Assembly: GCA_903909815.1 (NCBI GenBank)
Contig: CAIVXG010000118.1
Span: 1 to 35,436, forward strand
Length of the DNA: 35,436 bases
Reading direction: 5' to 3'
Source: an uncultured beta proteobacterium
GTDB lineage: Bacteria; Pseudomonadota; Gammaproteobacteria; Burkholderiales; Burkholderiaceae_C
Of this stretch, positions 1 to 7,659 are shown piece after piece. Every line of letters starts with the position of its first letter. Within the stretch, counting starts at the first letter, position 1. Under the pieces are notes generated by a model. That model made no database searches and was not told the origin of the DNA. It saw nothing but the letters and a program-made list of their open reading frames with translations. A program made the translations under genes and the position numbers.

Positions 1-1
1 A

Positions 2-439
2 ACCATAACTGGCGGGATCGTCCTTAATTCCAACGCTGCTGGCGGCATCACGGCAAGCGGTAATGCGCCGCTCTCCGCTGGGATTGCCGCTACCCATACA
101 CCCCCAACCACGACCCTCACGATCAACAGCATTTCCTCGATCGACGTGCTGACGGCTACGAACGCCACGAATGCCTTGTCCGCCATTGACGGCGCGTTGG
201 GTTCGGTGAATGCGTCGCGCGCCTCGCTGGGTGCGATTCAAAACCGCTTCACTTCCGTGGTGGCCAGCTTGCAAACGACGGCGCAGAACTTGACGGCATC
301 GGTCAGCCGGATTCAGGACGCTGACTTTGCTTCGGAAACCGCCAATCTGTCGCGCGCCCAGATTCTGCAGCAGGCGGGTACGGCGATGGTGGCCCAGGCC
401 AACCAGCAGCCGCAAGGTGTGTTGGCCCTGCTGCGCTAA
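2..439 (+). CDS. fliC: Flagellin, C-terminal part (5' end outside window)
   Basis: This is the 3' end of a flagellin gene, the protein of the flagellar filament. The reading frame is open from base 2 to the TAA at 437-439 and gives about 145 residues. The first 45 or so (Gly, Thr, Asn and Ala rich) look like the variable surface domain. The rest is the conserved helical C-terminal D1/D0 region, with the family pattern SAIDGAL, then [11 protein letters not shown], then a stretch ending [20 protein letters not shown], and a terminal ALLR. The usual end is close to LPQNVLSLLR; here it reads [11 protein letters not shown], a mild variant. An ATG-type start at 146 would cut the conserved domain and is not the real start. 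A terminator follows at once, then fliD on the same strand. Confidence 0.93.
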   Translation, partial: TITGGIVLNSNAAGGITASGNAPLSAGIAATHTPPTTTLTINSISSIDVLTATNATNALSAIDGALGSVNASRASLGAIQNRFTSVVASLQTTAQNLTASVSRIQDADFASETANLSRAQILQQAGTAMVAQANQQPQGVLALLR

Positions 440-484
440 CTGGCAGCAGGTTGAAAGCGCCCAACTTTTTTGGGTGTTTTAAGG

Positions 485-520
485 GGCGGCGACGGGCTAC
501 AAGGCCGTCGCTGCCTTTTC
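485..520 (+). terminator. Rho-independent terminator after flagellin
   Basis: The arms GGCGGCGACGG (485-495) and CCGTCGCTGCC (505-515) pair over 11 bp with one G:U pair. The loop is 9 nt and four T follow (516-519). The hairpin lies 45 bases after the flagellin stop codon and would separate the highly expressed flagellin transcript from fliD. Confidence 0.8.
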
Positions 521-575
521 GCGTTTGGATGACCCGGGAATTTGGCCCGCTTTTCGGGGTTTATGGCTGGGCCGG

Positions 576-594
576 GTGCAGCACAATGCTGCAC
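576..594. repeat. Perfect inverted repeat in the fliD leader
   Basis: GTGCAGCA (576-583) and TGCTGCAC (587-594) are exact 8-bp inverted arms around CAA. The element ends 13 bases before the fliD Shine-Dalgarno sequence. It could be an mRNA hairpin or an operator; it has no T-run and is not a terminator. No sigma-28 or sigma-54 promoter of good quality was recognised in front of fliD. Confidence 0.55.
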
Positions 595-617
595 TGAGGA
601 CACTACCGGAGGACAGC

Positions 618-2408
618 ATGTCAACCATTTCAAACACAGGGACGCTTTCATCCGCTGGGATTGGCAGCGGGCTGAACGTCACCAGCATCGTTTCGCAACT
701 GGTGGCGCTGGAAAAGGCGCCGCTGACCCTGCTTGGCACCCAGGCTACGGCGGAGCAGGCGCAGATATCTTCGTTCGGGCAGATCCAGTCGCAAATTTCG
801 GCACTCACCGATGCGGCGACAGCGATGTCGAATCCGACCGCCTGGACCGCCAGCAAGGCGTCTTCGTCGAACACTGCGGCTGCCAGCATCACCGCCACCA
901 ATTCGGCTCAGCCGGCATCCTTCAGTCTGGACGTGGATGCCTTGGCGACGCAGCAGTCGATCTCGTCGGCCCCGGTCACCACGGGCGGGCCGGTGGGCTC
1001 GGGCACGCTGTCGTTTCAGTTGGGCACCTGGAACACATCATCTGCCGGAGGCGCCGCCGCGACAATTTCTACTCCGCTTACCGCGGGTGGTTTAACCATC
1101 AACGGCATCGCAGTGGGCGCAGTTGCTGGCACGTTCGCTACGCTCCCGACGCAGGGTAATGCCGTTGCCGCTGCAATCAATTTGGTGTCCGGTCAGAGTG
1201 GTGTAACAGCGACCTCCAGCCCCTCGGGTGTCTTGACATTGTCCACTGCACCTGGCCGGCCTATCAACGTTGTTGCTACTGCTGGCGCAACTGCAGCCTC
1301 TGGCTTGAGCAGTTCCACATCCACTGCGGCCATCTTTGTTCCCGCGACGGCTGCTGCTGTGCCCCCGGCCACAACTGGCGCGGTGTTGCCGCCCGTGACC
1401 GTCACGGTTGGCGCCACTGACACCGTGGCCGCGATTGCGTCCAAGATCAATGCCGCCGGCGCGGGCGTGGTGGCGACGGCCTTCAACGATGGCAGCGGCG
1501 ACCGGCTGATGCTGAGCGCGCAAAACACGGGTGCGGCGATGGGCTTTCGGGTGCAGTCCGCGGATGCACCGCTGGCGGGCCTGGTGTTTGACCCGCAGAA
1601 TAATCCAGGAGCTGGTATGGCGACTGCCGGCATTCCGGTGCAGTACGGGCAAGACGCCAAAGCTCGAATCAACGGCATTGCCGTCACCTCGAACTCGAAT
1701 ACCTTGGCCAGCAACATTCCGGGCGTGACCATCAACCTGTTGGCTACCACCACCACGGGCTACGCCGGCCCTGGCACCGGTGTCCTGTCCCCAGCCACGC
1801 TGAACATCAGCACCGATGTGACGCCAGGGGTGGGCTTTGTACAGAGCTTTGTGACGGCGTACAACACCTTGAACACCACGCTGAACAGCATGACCAAATA
1901 CGATGCAGCCACTCAGACCGCGGGCATGTTTCAGGGCGATTCGGCGGTGGTGGGGATACAGAACGTGATGCGCCGCATGCTGGGCTCCACCAGCATGGGC
2001 GCGAGTTCGCAGTACCTGTCGGACGTGGGGGTGGAATTGCAGGTGGACGGGTCGCTCAACCTCAATACCACCAAGCTGAGCACGGCGGCGAACAACGGCA
2101 CCACGCTGCGGCAGCTTTTCACGAACAACAACAACAATCCTGCGACTAACGGATTTGCGCTCAAGTTCAGGGACTTTGGCAAGGCCGCACTGGGCATTGG
2201 TGGCATGGTGACAAACGAGGCCACGGCGCTCTCCGCAGTGCTGGCCGACAATGCCAAACAGCAGACGGCCGTGAATGATCGGGCCACGGCGCTGCAGACG
2301 CAGTTGCAGGCGCAGTACAGTGCGCTGGACGCGCAGATGGCGTCGTTGAATGCGCTCAATGCCTACGTCACACAGCAGGTGACGCAGTGGAACAAGTCGA
2401 CCGCTTAA
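618..2408 (+). CDS. fliD: Flagellar filament cap protein FliD (HAP2)
   Basis: FliD forms the cap at the distal end of the flagellum and helps flagellin subunits fold into the filament. The product is 596 residues, within the long range of the family. The N-terminus has the FliD_N pattern, with GIGSGLNVTSIVSQLVALE near residues 14-32 followed by a heptad-rich helix (about 35-65). A long Thr/Ala/Gly-rich central part forms the exposed head. The C-terminal FliD_C region (from about 400) ends in a coiled coil rich in Gln and Ala (KQQTAVNDRATALQTQLQAQ). ATG 618 is chosen because a strong GGAGGA lies at 608-613; the frame is open upstream to 525 but without a ribosome site or conserved residues. 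It sits between flagellin and fliS, the common order in beta- and gammaproteobacteria. Confidence 0.95.
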   Translation: MSTISNTGTLSSAGIGSGLNVTSIVSQLVALEKAPLTLLGTQATAEQAQISSFGQIQSQISALTDAATAMSNPTAWTASKASSSNTAAASITATNSAQPASFSLDVDALATQQSISSAPVTTGGPVGSGTLSFQLGTWNTSSAGGAAATISTPLTAGGLTINGIAVGAVAGTFATLPTQGNAVAAAINLVSGQSGVTATSSPSGVLTLSTAPGRPINVVATAGATAASGLSSSTSTAAIFVPATAAAVPPATTGAVLPPVTVTVGATDTVAAIASKINAAGAGVVATAFNDGSGDRLMLSAQNTGAAMGFRVQSADAPLAGLVFDPQNNPGAGMATAGIPVQYGQDAKARINGIAVTSNSNTLASNIPGVTINLLATTTTGYAGPGTGVLSPATLNISTDVTPGVGFVQSFVTAYNTLNTTLNSMTKYDAATQTAGMFQGDSAVVGIQNVMRRMLGSTSMGASSQYLSDVGVELQVDGSLNLNTTKLSTAANNGTTLRQLFTNNNNNPATNGFALKFRDFGKAALGIGGMVTNEATALSAVLADNAKQQTAVNDRATALQTQLQAQYSALDAQMASLNALNAYVTQQVTQWNKSTA

Positions 2409-2435
2409 ACCGCTGTTTGAATGCTGTCAACAGGC

Positions 2436-2462
2436 TTTAGTTGTCCCTCTGGATGCCGATAA
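2436..2462 (+). promoter_or_regulatory. Sigma-28 (FliA) type promoter for fliST
   Basis: A perfect sigma-28 -10 element, GCCGATAA, lies at 2455-2462. Exactly 11 bases upstream is TTTAGTTG (2436-2443), which matches five of eight positions of the TAAAGTTT -35 consensus. The promoter is in the gap between fliD and fliS, about 40 bases before the fliS start, and would give fliS and fliT late-class flagellar expression. Confidence 0.75.
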
Positions 2463-2503
2463 ATATGGAGAGAACAAACCAGTCGGCAACCAAGGACCAC
2501 ACC

Positions 2504-2914
2504 ATGTTTACACCCGCCAGTACTCGCGCCTCATCTGCCTATAAGAATGTTGGTCTTGAAACCAGTGTGAATGGTGCTGATCCACATGGCCTCGTGGGCC
2601 TCCTGTTCACCGCCTTGCTGCAAACGCTGAACGCCGCCCAGGCCGCCATGAAGCGCCGAGACATTGCCGGCAAGGGCCGCGCCATTGGTATGGCGGTGCG
2701 CTATCTGGACGAAGGACTGATGGAGGGTTTAAACCAGGAAAAGGGCGGTGACCTGGCGATGAATCTGGGCGCGCTTTACAGCTACTGCGTGCTGCGCCTG
2801 ACGCAGGCGAATCTGACCAATGACTTGAGCAAGGTCGAGGAAGTGCAGCGCCTGATCGAGCCGGTTGCTCAGAGCTGGCAGCAAATTCGCGGCGAGGCGC
2901 TCAAGGGGATCTGA
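2504..2914 (+). CDS. fliS: Flagellin export chaperone FliS
   Basis: FliS binds the C-terminus of flagellin in the cytoplasm and prevents its polymerisation before export. The product is 136 residues, the usual length. Family features are the N-terminal AYKNVGLETSV stretch, then the helix with PHGLVGLLFTALLQTLNAA (about 27-45), then AVRYLDEGLMEGLN and a closing helical region with LEEV-like and PVAQSWQQI sequences. ATG 2504 is preferred because AAGGA lies at 2492-2496 and the family begins close to this point; an in-frame ATG at 2465 overlaps the sigma-28 -10 region and would add residues unlike the family. fliT follows one base after the stop codon. Confidence 0.93.
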   Translation: MFTPASTRASSAYKNVGLETSVNGADPHGLVGLLFTALLQTLNAAQAAMKRRDIAGKGRAIGMAVRYLDEGLMEGLNQEKGGDLAMNLGALYSYCVLRLTQANLTNDLSKVEEVQRLIEPVAQSWQQIRGEALKGI

Positions 2915-2915
2915 T

Positions 2916-3221
2916 ATGCCCTGCCGACTGATCAACTACTACAAGGCCATCGAGGATGGCAGTCGCAAGATGTTGGAGGCGGCCAAGGTGGACGACTGGG
3001 ATGAAGTGGTGCGCTTTGAAAGCGCTTGCGCCGTGCTCATCGCCCAGTTGCGCGAGCACTCACACAGTTTGAATCTGGACCCCCAGCAGCGCGTCGAAAA
3101 GGCGCAGATCATGCAGCGCATTTTGCGCATGGACGCGCAGATGCGCGAACTGGCCGATCCCTGCCTGGACCACCTGAGCCAGATGTACGAAGGGCAAGGG
3201 CAATCGCAGTTGCTGCATTAG
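2916..3221 (+). CDS. fliT: Flagellar chaperone FliT-like protein
   Basis: A 101-residue helical protein with the small size, position and composition of FliT, the chaperone of the cap protein FliD, which in enterobacteria also binds FlhDC. Visible features are a first helix (INYYKAIEDGSRKMLEAA), the WDEVVRFE segment and a long second helix ending in MRELADPCLDHL. Sequence conservation in this family is weak, so the call rests partly on being directly after fliS. The stop codon of fliS and the ATG are one base apart and AAGGGG lies at 2903-2908, so the two are probably translationally coupled. An in-frame upstream start at 2865 would overlap fliS and is not supported. Confidence 0.8.
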   Translation: MPCRLINYYKAIEDGSRKMLEAAKVDDWDEVVRFESACAVLIAQLREHSHSLNLDPQQRVEKAQIMQRILRMDAQMRELADPCLDHLSQMYEGQGQSQLLH

Positions 3222-3244
3222 TTGCTCTCGCGCGGCCATTCGTT

Positions 3245-3270
3245 GTCGGGTTACGCTTCGCTAACCCGAC
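3245..3270. repeat. Hairpin repeat between fliT and vapC
   Basis: GTCGGGTTA (3245-3253) and TAACCCGAC (3262-3270) are perfect 9-bp arms around an 8-base loop. The element lies between two convergent genes and could end transcription from either side, though there is no real T-run. The same type of sequence (GTCGGGTTA, CG-rich loop, TAACCCGAC, often followed by CTACG) is known to me as a dispersed extragenic palindrome in proteobacteria; only this one copy was noticed in the window. Confidence 0.6.
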
Positions 3271-3283
3271 CTACGCCTGCGTT

Positions 3284-3697
3284 TTAGCGGCTCTTTTGTT
3301 TGAGCGGAAGACTTTCCTGATCCACTGCAAGCGCATGAAATTCAGGATCTTTGTGCATCAGGACGGCGCCGTGTTCCAGCGCGCAGGCGGCGATCCAGGC
3401 GTCGGCTAGCGAGAGCGGGTAAAGCGCCTTCAACTCGGCGGCCCGCAACAGCAGCGCGTCGCCGTCGCGCATCCACTCCATGGGCAAGGCCAGGCACTGC
3501 TGATAGGCTAGGCGCCCCCTGGCCTCGTCCTCGTCGCGCCAGACGCGGTACAGCACCTCTATCTACGAGATAAAGCAGCCATAACAGCGTGCCTTGCCCT
3601 TGGCGGCCTGCTGCAAAACCTCGGCGATGCGCTCAGCACCCGGTTCGTCGTCGCGCAGAGTCAGTAATGCCGAAGTATCGAGCACATAGCGCTTCAT
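3284..3697 (-). pseudogene. VapC-type PIN-domain toxin, interrupted by in-frame amber codon
   Basis: Read on the minus strand from ATG 3697, this frame encodes a PIN-domain ribonuclease of the VapC toxin type. It begins MKRYVLDTSALLTL, with the first catalytic Asp in LDTSAL. After residue 44 (CYGCFIS) there is a TAG at 3565-3563. The same frame continues with IEVLYRVWRDEDEA and later LSLADAWIAACALEHGAVL and HKDPEF, which carry the second and third acidic motifs. No frameshift is needed: one base change from TTG to TAG would explain it and would restore FISLIEVLYRV, a normal PIN helix. The total would be 137 residues. A GTG at 3556 could restart a 90-residue fragment, but it would lack the first Asp and is not expected to be active. 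The start overlaps the antitoxin stop as ATGA. Confidence 0.85.
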
Positions 3698-3918
3698 TCG
3701 CTCGCCAACTCCTGTTTGCGAGTCGCCAACAGGCGGCGAGTCGAGCTGCCCATGCCTTGGCCGCGAAACGCGTCCACCGGGTTGGCGCGAACCGGCACCA
3801 CTCGGATGCTGCCGTTGTCCAACACCCATTCCAGACGGTCAGCAGGACTCAGATGAAATTGCCGCCGTATGGCGGCCGGAATCACCATCTGCCCACGGTC
3901 GGTAATGGTGCTTCTCAT
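3694..3918 (-). CDS. VapB/AbrB-family antitoxin
   Basis: A 74-residue protein with an N-terminal SpoVT/AbrB swapped-hairpin DNA-binding domain: MRSTITDRGQMVIPAAIRR, then HLSPADRLEW and a strand with IRVVPV. The C-terminal tail (from about residue 45) would bind the toxin. Such antitoxins bind their own promoter and the VapC PIN ribonuclease. ATG 3918 is preferred over in-frame ATGs at 3930 and 3948 because GGAGA lies at the right distance before it. The stop codon overlaps the toxin start (ATGA), which points to coupled translation. Since the toxin gene has an amber codon, the antitoxin may be an orphan. The module lies between the flagellar genes and priA, neither of which it is related to, so it was probably acquired. 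Confidence 0.85.
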   Translation of the reverse strand: MRSTITDRGQMVIPAAIRRQFHLSPADRLEWVLDNGSIRVVPVRANPVDAFRGQGMGSSTRRLLATRKQELASE

Positions 3919-3995
3919 GCTTTTCTCCATAGGTGAATTACGAAACATCTGTCATTGTTACTCAGCTTGGCTGCCGAGGTGCGCTGTCGCTGGTT

Positions 3996-6122
3996 TCAAA
4001 TCGCCAGCGGGTCCACGTCCACGGCCCAGCGGATCAGGCCTTTGCTTGTCGGCAGGCGGCGCGTGTCTTGCAGCACGTTGTGCCAGCCGGCGAGAAAACG
4101 TTGCAGCGCCACGCGCGAGGCGCTCTCCACCAGCATTTGCGCGCGCTCCACATTGGCCACACGTTGGATGCTCATAGGCACGGGCGGATACAGGGTGACG
4201 CGTGCGAAGTCGGCCACGTCCGCGGCGGCGACGCTGGCAGCCTGCAAAAAACCTTGTGCCACGTCCTGGCTTCGGGCCTCGGCGCGCACCAAGGCCTGAA
4301 AGCTGAAGGGCGGCATCGCGGCCTGCTCGCGCTCTTTGAGTTGTTGCTCGGCAAAGCTGGCAAAGTCATGACGCTTGAGCGCAGCGAACAGCGAGTGTTT
4401 GGCGTGCAGGGTCTGGATCCACATCTCGCTCTGCTGGCCCTGCGTGGCGTCGCGCCCAGCGCGGCCTGCGGCCTGCATCAACAGGCTGAACAAGCGTTCT
4501 GCCGCCCGGAAGTCGCACGAGAATAAGGCTCCGTCCGGGTTGATCGCCGCCACCAGCGTGATGTTGCGAAAGTCGTGGCCCTTGGCAATCATCTGCGTGC
4601 CCACCAGCACGTCCACTGCGCCCGAATGCACCTGCGCCAGTTGCTGTTGCAGCGCGCCCTTGAGTCGGGTCGAATCGGCGTCGATGCGGGCAATGCTTAC
4701 CGGCGTGCCATCGGGGCGCTGGATCCCGACGAGCAATTCGCCCAGGTGTTCTTCCAAGCGTTCGGTGCCGCGGCCCACGGGGGCGATGTCGAGGTCGCCG
4801 CAACTCGGGCAGGCACGGGGCACGCGCTCGGTGAAGCCGCAGTGATGGCAGCGCAGCGTGCGGTCGATCTTGTGGAACACGCGGTAGGCGCTGCAGTGCG
4901 GGCACTCGCTCTTCCAGTCGCAACTGCCACACTGCAGCACCGGCGCGTAGCCGCGTCGGTTCAGGAAAATCATGCTTTGCTCGCCGCGCGCAATGCGCTG
5001 CCCGATGGCTTCCAGCAAGGGCGGCGACAGCACCGTCTTTTTCGGCTGCAAGCTCATGTCCACCAGGCGCACGGCGGGCAGCGCGCCCACGCCACCCGCA
5101 GCGGCACCGACCCGGCTGGGCATGAGCAAGCGCTGGTAGCGCCCGCCAAGCGCTGCGGCGCGACTGTGGTGCCAGCTTTCCATCGACGGTGTGGCCGAAG
5201 CCAGCAGCACGCGACAGGTCTGGCCCGGTGCTGCGCCCTCGGACTCCAGCTGGCTGCGGTACACGGCCAGGTCGCGCGCCGAGTAGCGCGCGCCCTCCTG
5301 GCTTTTGTAGCTGGGGTCGTGCTCCTCGTCCACCACGATCAGCCGCAGCGTGGGCAGGGAGGCGAAGACCGCCATGCGCGTGCCCAACACGATCCTGGCC
5401 TGCCCCTGATGCGCCGCCAGCCAGCTCTTGAGGCGTTGCGCCGGCGTCATGCCGCTGTGCATGGACACCACGGAGTCCTCCCCGTACTGGCCCACGAAGC
5501 GTTCGCTAAAGCGCCTCTCCAGTTGTGGCGTGAGGTTGATCTCGGGCACCATCACCAGCGCCTGCGCTGCCGGGTTGCGCTCCAGCAGTTCCTGCGCCGC
5601 TTGCAGGTAGACCTCGGTCTTGCCACTGCCGGTGGCGCCAAACAGCAGGAAGGGACCGGCCTCGCTGTTAAACCGGCGCAGCACCTCGCTTTGTTCGGCG
5701 GTCAAGGTTTGTGCGACGACCACAGACGCAGCGTCGCCAGCCAGGCCCGTGCTGCCGCGTTTGAGGCGTCGACCGACCTGGGTCGGAGTCAGATCGCGCA
5801 ACTGCGGCGGCAGTGCGGCCAGTGCGACCTCGCCCAAAGAGCGCTGGTAGTAGCTTGCGGCAAAGCTGACCAATTGGCGCCAATGGGCGTTCAAGGGTTC
5901 GATGCCATGCAGGACACCGGAAATTGGACGGATGTCCACGCCCGCCAGGGAAATCGCATCTGTGGGCGCCGCGTCCCAGACCACGCCTAGGGTCTCCCGC
6001 TTCCCCAGAGGCACGCGGACCAAGGTTCCGGGGGCGAGTGATAGCTCACTTTGATAACTCAACAGGCCAGCGATGGCGCTGTGCGCAGGGGTCTGTACGA
6101 CCACCGAAAGGCAGGTGCTCAT
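3996..6122 (-). CDS. priA: Primosomal protein N' (replication restart helicase PriA)
   Basis: PriA recognises stalled or repaired forks and reloads the replicative helicase. The 708-residue product has the N-terminal 3'-DNA-binding domain (about 1-100), then a superfamily 2 helicase core with Walker A GATGSGKT (162-169) and DEEH (265-268). The zinc-binding insert has eight cysteines in four CxxC pairs (398/401, 407/410, 425/428, 438/441). Motifs of the second RecA lobe follow, including VLVGTQMIAKGHDF and the arginine finger region QAAGRAGR, then the C-terminal domain. ATG 6122 gives the expected family start. It lies downstream of hemE on the same strand, but a 353-base gap makes an own promoter likely. 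Confidence 0.96.
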   Translation of the reverse strand: MSTCLSVVVQTPAHSAIAGLLSYQSELSLAPGTLVRVPLGKRETLGVVWDAAPTDAISLAGVDIRPISGVLHGIEPLNAHWRQLVSFAASYYQRSLGEVALAALPPQLRDLTPTQVGRRLKRGSTGLAGDAASVVVAQTLTAEQSEVLRRFNSEAGPFLLFGATGSGKTEVYLQAAQELLERNPAAQALVMVPEINLTPQLERRFSERFVGQYGEDSVVSMHSGMTPAQRLKSWLAAHQGQARIVLGTRMAVFASLPTLRLIVVDEEHDPSYKSQEGARYSARDLAVYRSQLESEGAAPGQTCRVLLASATPSMESWHHSRAAALGGRYQRLLMPSRVGAAAGGVGALPAVRLVDMSLQPKKTVLSPPLLEAIGQRIARGEQSMIFLNRRGYAPVLQCGSCDWKSECPHCSAYRVFHKIDRTLRCHHCGFTERVPRACPSCGDLDIAPVGRGTERLEEHLGELLVGIQRPDGTPVSIARIDADSTRLKGALQQQLAQVHSGAVDVLVGTQMIAKGHDFRNITLVAAINPDGALFSCDFRAAERLFSLLMQAAGRAGRDATQGQQSEMWIQTLHAKHSLFAALKRHDFASFAEQQLKEREQAAMPPFSFQALVRAEARSQDVAQGFLQAASVAAADVADFARVTLYPPVPMSIQRVANVERAQMLVESASRVALQRFLAGWHNVLQDTRRLPTSKGLIRWAVDVDPLAI

Positions 6123-6475
6123 GGCCTGATCTCAGTTGCTGCTGTTTCTTCAGGTGAACTTGCGAAATCACAGTTAAGTGCTTGATTCATAAGTGCTTTA
6201 CCGTGGATTCACGGATTCTGTGGATAACTTTGTGGGTATCTTGTCTCCACACCCGCCAAAGCCTTTGTTTTCAAGGCTTTGAACGGATTGCCCGTAAAAA
6301 AAGCAAAAACACAAACCTATATGAATCAATGACTTGCAAGCGCTATGGGTTTTGTAGCAGGATTTCTGCAGGTATCAAAAATTTGCTGCCCCGCACCAAA
6401 CATTTTGTGCATAAGTGAGCGCCCATTCGCAAAATTTTGCTTGACAAGGCTAAAACGGAGCGTTTGATTTTGGAA
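6123..6475. other. AT-rich intergenic region with DnaA box and repeats
   Basis: This 353-base gap between priA and hemE contains no convincing gene. It is clearly richer in A and T than its surroundings. It holds a perfect DnaA box (TTATCCACA on the minus strand, 6219-6227) and two direct copies of TAAGTGCTT with a 15-bp period (6175-6183 and 6190-6198). It also holds an inverted repeat CCGTG-GATT-CACGG (6201-6214), a hairpin with 9-bp arms CAAAGCCTT/AAGGCTTTG (6257-6281) and a 12-bp palindrome GCAAAATTTTGC (6429-6440). Part of it must hold the priA promoter and the end of the hemE transcript. A 78-codon frame on the plus strand (6182-6418) resembles nothing recognised and is not called as a gene. 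Confidence 0.6.
6219..6227 (-). promoter_or_regulatory. Perfect DnaA box upstream of priA
   Basis: The minus strand reads TTATCCACA, the strong DnaA-binding consensus. It lies 97 bases upstream of the priA start. A single 9-mer match is expected by chance about once in four windows of this size, so binding is possible but not established. Confidence 0.4.
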
Positions 6476-7612
6476 CTAAATTGACCCGCGCTGGCGCATC
6501 CGACGCGAGTGCTGATGCACCGCATCCACCAGCACCGAGACGTTTTCCGGCGGCGTGTACTGGCTGATGCCGTGACCCAGGTTGAAGATGTGCGTGGGGC
6601 CGGTGCCAGCGCCGCTGTGCGGCGTGCCAAAGCTCTCCAGCACTTTGGCCACTTCGGCCTGTATCGCTGCGGGCGGAGCAAACAGCACGTTCGGGTCCAG
6701 GTTGCCTTGCAGTGCCTTGCCGGGGCCACCCGCTTGCCCGCCGACCAAGGCGCGCGCATTCTTCAGATTCACGGTCCAGTCCAGTCCGAGCACGTTGCAG
6801 TCCAGTGCGGCCATCTCCTGCAGCCAGGGCCCTCCGCCCTTGGTGAAGACGATGCTGGGGATGGTGGCACCTTCGTGCGTCTTCTTGAGCTGTGCCAGCA
6901 CGCGCGCGGTGTAGGCCAGGCTGAACTCCTGGAACGCACCGTCGGCCAGCACGCCGCCCCAACTGTCAAAAATCATCACCGCCTGGGCGCCGGCTTCGAT
7001 CTGGGTGTTCAGGTACAGCGCCACCGCGTCGGCGTTGATCGCCAGGATCCTGTGCATCAGATCCGGGCGGCTGTAGAGCATGGACTTGACCAGACGGTAG
7101 TCGTCCGAACCCTTGCCCTCGACCATGTAGCAGGCCAGCGTCCAGGGGCTGCCGGAAAAACCGATCAGCGGCACGCGCCCCTTGAGCGCCTTGCGGATGG
7201 ATGTGACGGCGTCGAACACGTAGCGCAGCTTGGCCATGTCGGGCACGGCCAGCGCCGCGACGGTCGCTTCATCGTGCACGCGGGTGGCAAAGCGCGGACC
7301 TTCGCCCTGAGCAAAGGACAGGCCAAGGCCCATGGCGTCGGGAACGGTGAGGATGTCGCTGAACAGGATCGCGGCGTCCAGGGCATAGCGCTCCAGCGGT
7401 TGCAGCGTGACCTCGGTCGCGAAGTCGGTGTTGGTGGCCAGTCCCATGAAGCTGCCGGCAACCGCGCGCGTGGCGCAGTATTCAGGCAGGTAGCGTCCGG
7501 CCTGACGCATCAGCCACACGGGCGTGTGGTCCGTGGCTTGGCGCAGGCACGCGCGCAGGAAGGAATCGTTTTGCAGCGGGGCGTAGTGGGTGGTGAGGTT
7601 GGATGCGTTCAT
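6476..7612 (-). CDS. hemE: Uroporphyrinogen decarboxylase
   Basis: HemE removes the four acetate carboxyl groups of uroporphyrinogen III to give coproporphyrinogen III in haem synthesis. The 378-residue product has the family signature [15 protein letters not shown] at 31-45, with the conserved Arg residues that bind the substrate carboxylates. It also has the second signature [16 protein letters not shown], the Asp-containing [13 protein letters not shown], and a closing [13 protein letters not shown]. The open frame extends far upstream on the minus strand to 8137, but that part is the antisense of the DsbD-like gene. ATG 7612 fits the family start. The gene follows the DsbD-like gene by 47 bases. 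Confidence 0.97.
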   Translation of the reverse strand: MNASNLTTHYAPLQNDSFLRACLRQATDHTPVWLMRQAGRYLPEYCATRAVAGSFMGLATNTDFATEVTLQPLERYALDAAILFSDILTVPDAMGLGLSFAQGEGPRFATRVHDEATVAALAVPDMAKLRYVFDAVTSIRKALKGRVPLIGFSGSPWTLACYMVEGKGSDDYRLVKSMLYSRPDLMHRILAINADAVALYLNTQIEAGAQAVMIFDSWGGVLADGAFQEFSLAYTARVLAQLKKTHEGATIPSIVFTKGGGPWLQEMAALDCNVLGLDWTVNLKNARALVGGQAGGPGKALQGNLDPNVLFAPPAAIQAEVAKVLESFGTPHSGAGTGPTHIFNLGHGISQYTPPENVSVLVDAVHQHSRRMRQRGSI

Positions 7613-7659
7613 GCCCCAATTGTCGCAGGCCGCGGACCGGCCTTGCCTGCGCCTCAACG

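Noticed and set aside
3284-3556. Separate small gene starting at GTG 3556
   Set aside because: It is in the same frame as the upstream PIN-domain fragment, separated only by one TAG, so it is better described as the second part of an interrupted vapC.
6182-6418. A 78-codon plus-strand open frame in the priA-hemE gap
   Set aside because: No resemblance to a known protein, no good ribosome site, and it runs through the repeats of the gap. AT-rich DNA between genes gives such frames easily.
6441-6469. TTGACA hexamer as a plus-strand promoter
   Set aside because: It has no good -10 at the right spacing and no plus-strand gene follows; hemE is on the other strand. The shared TTGACAAGGCT with the uspA region lacks the second FNR half-site here.
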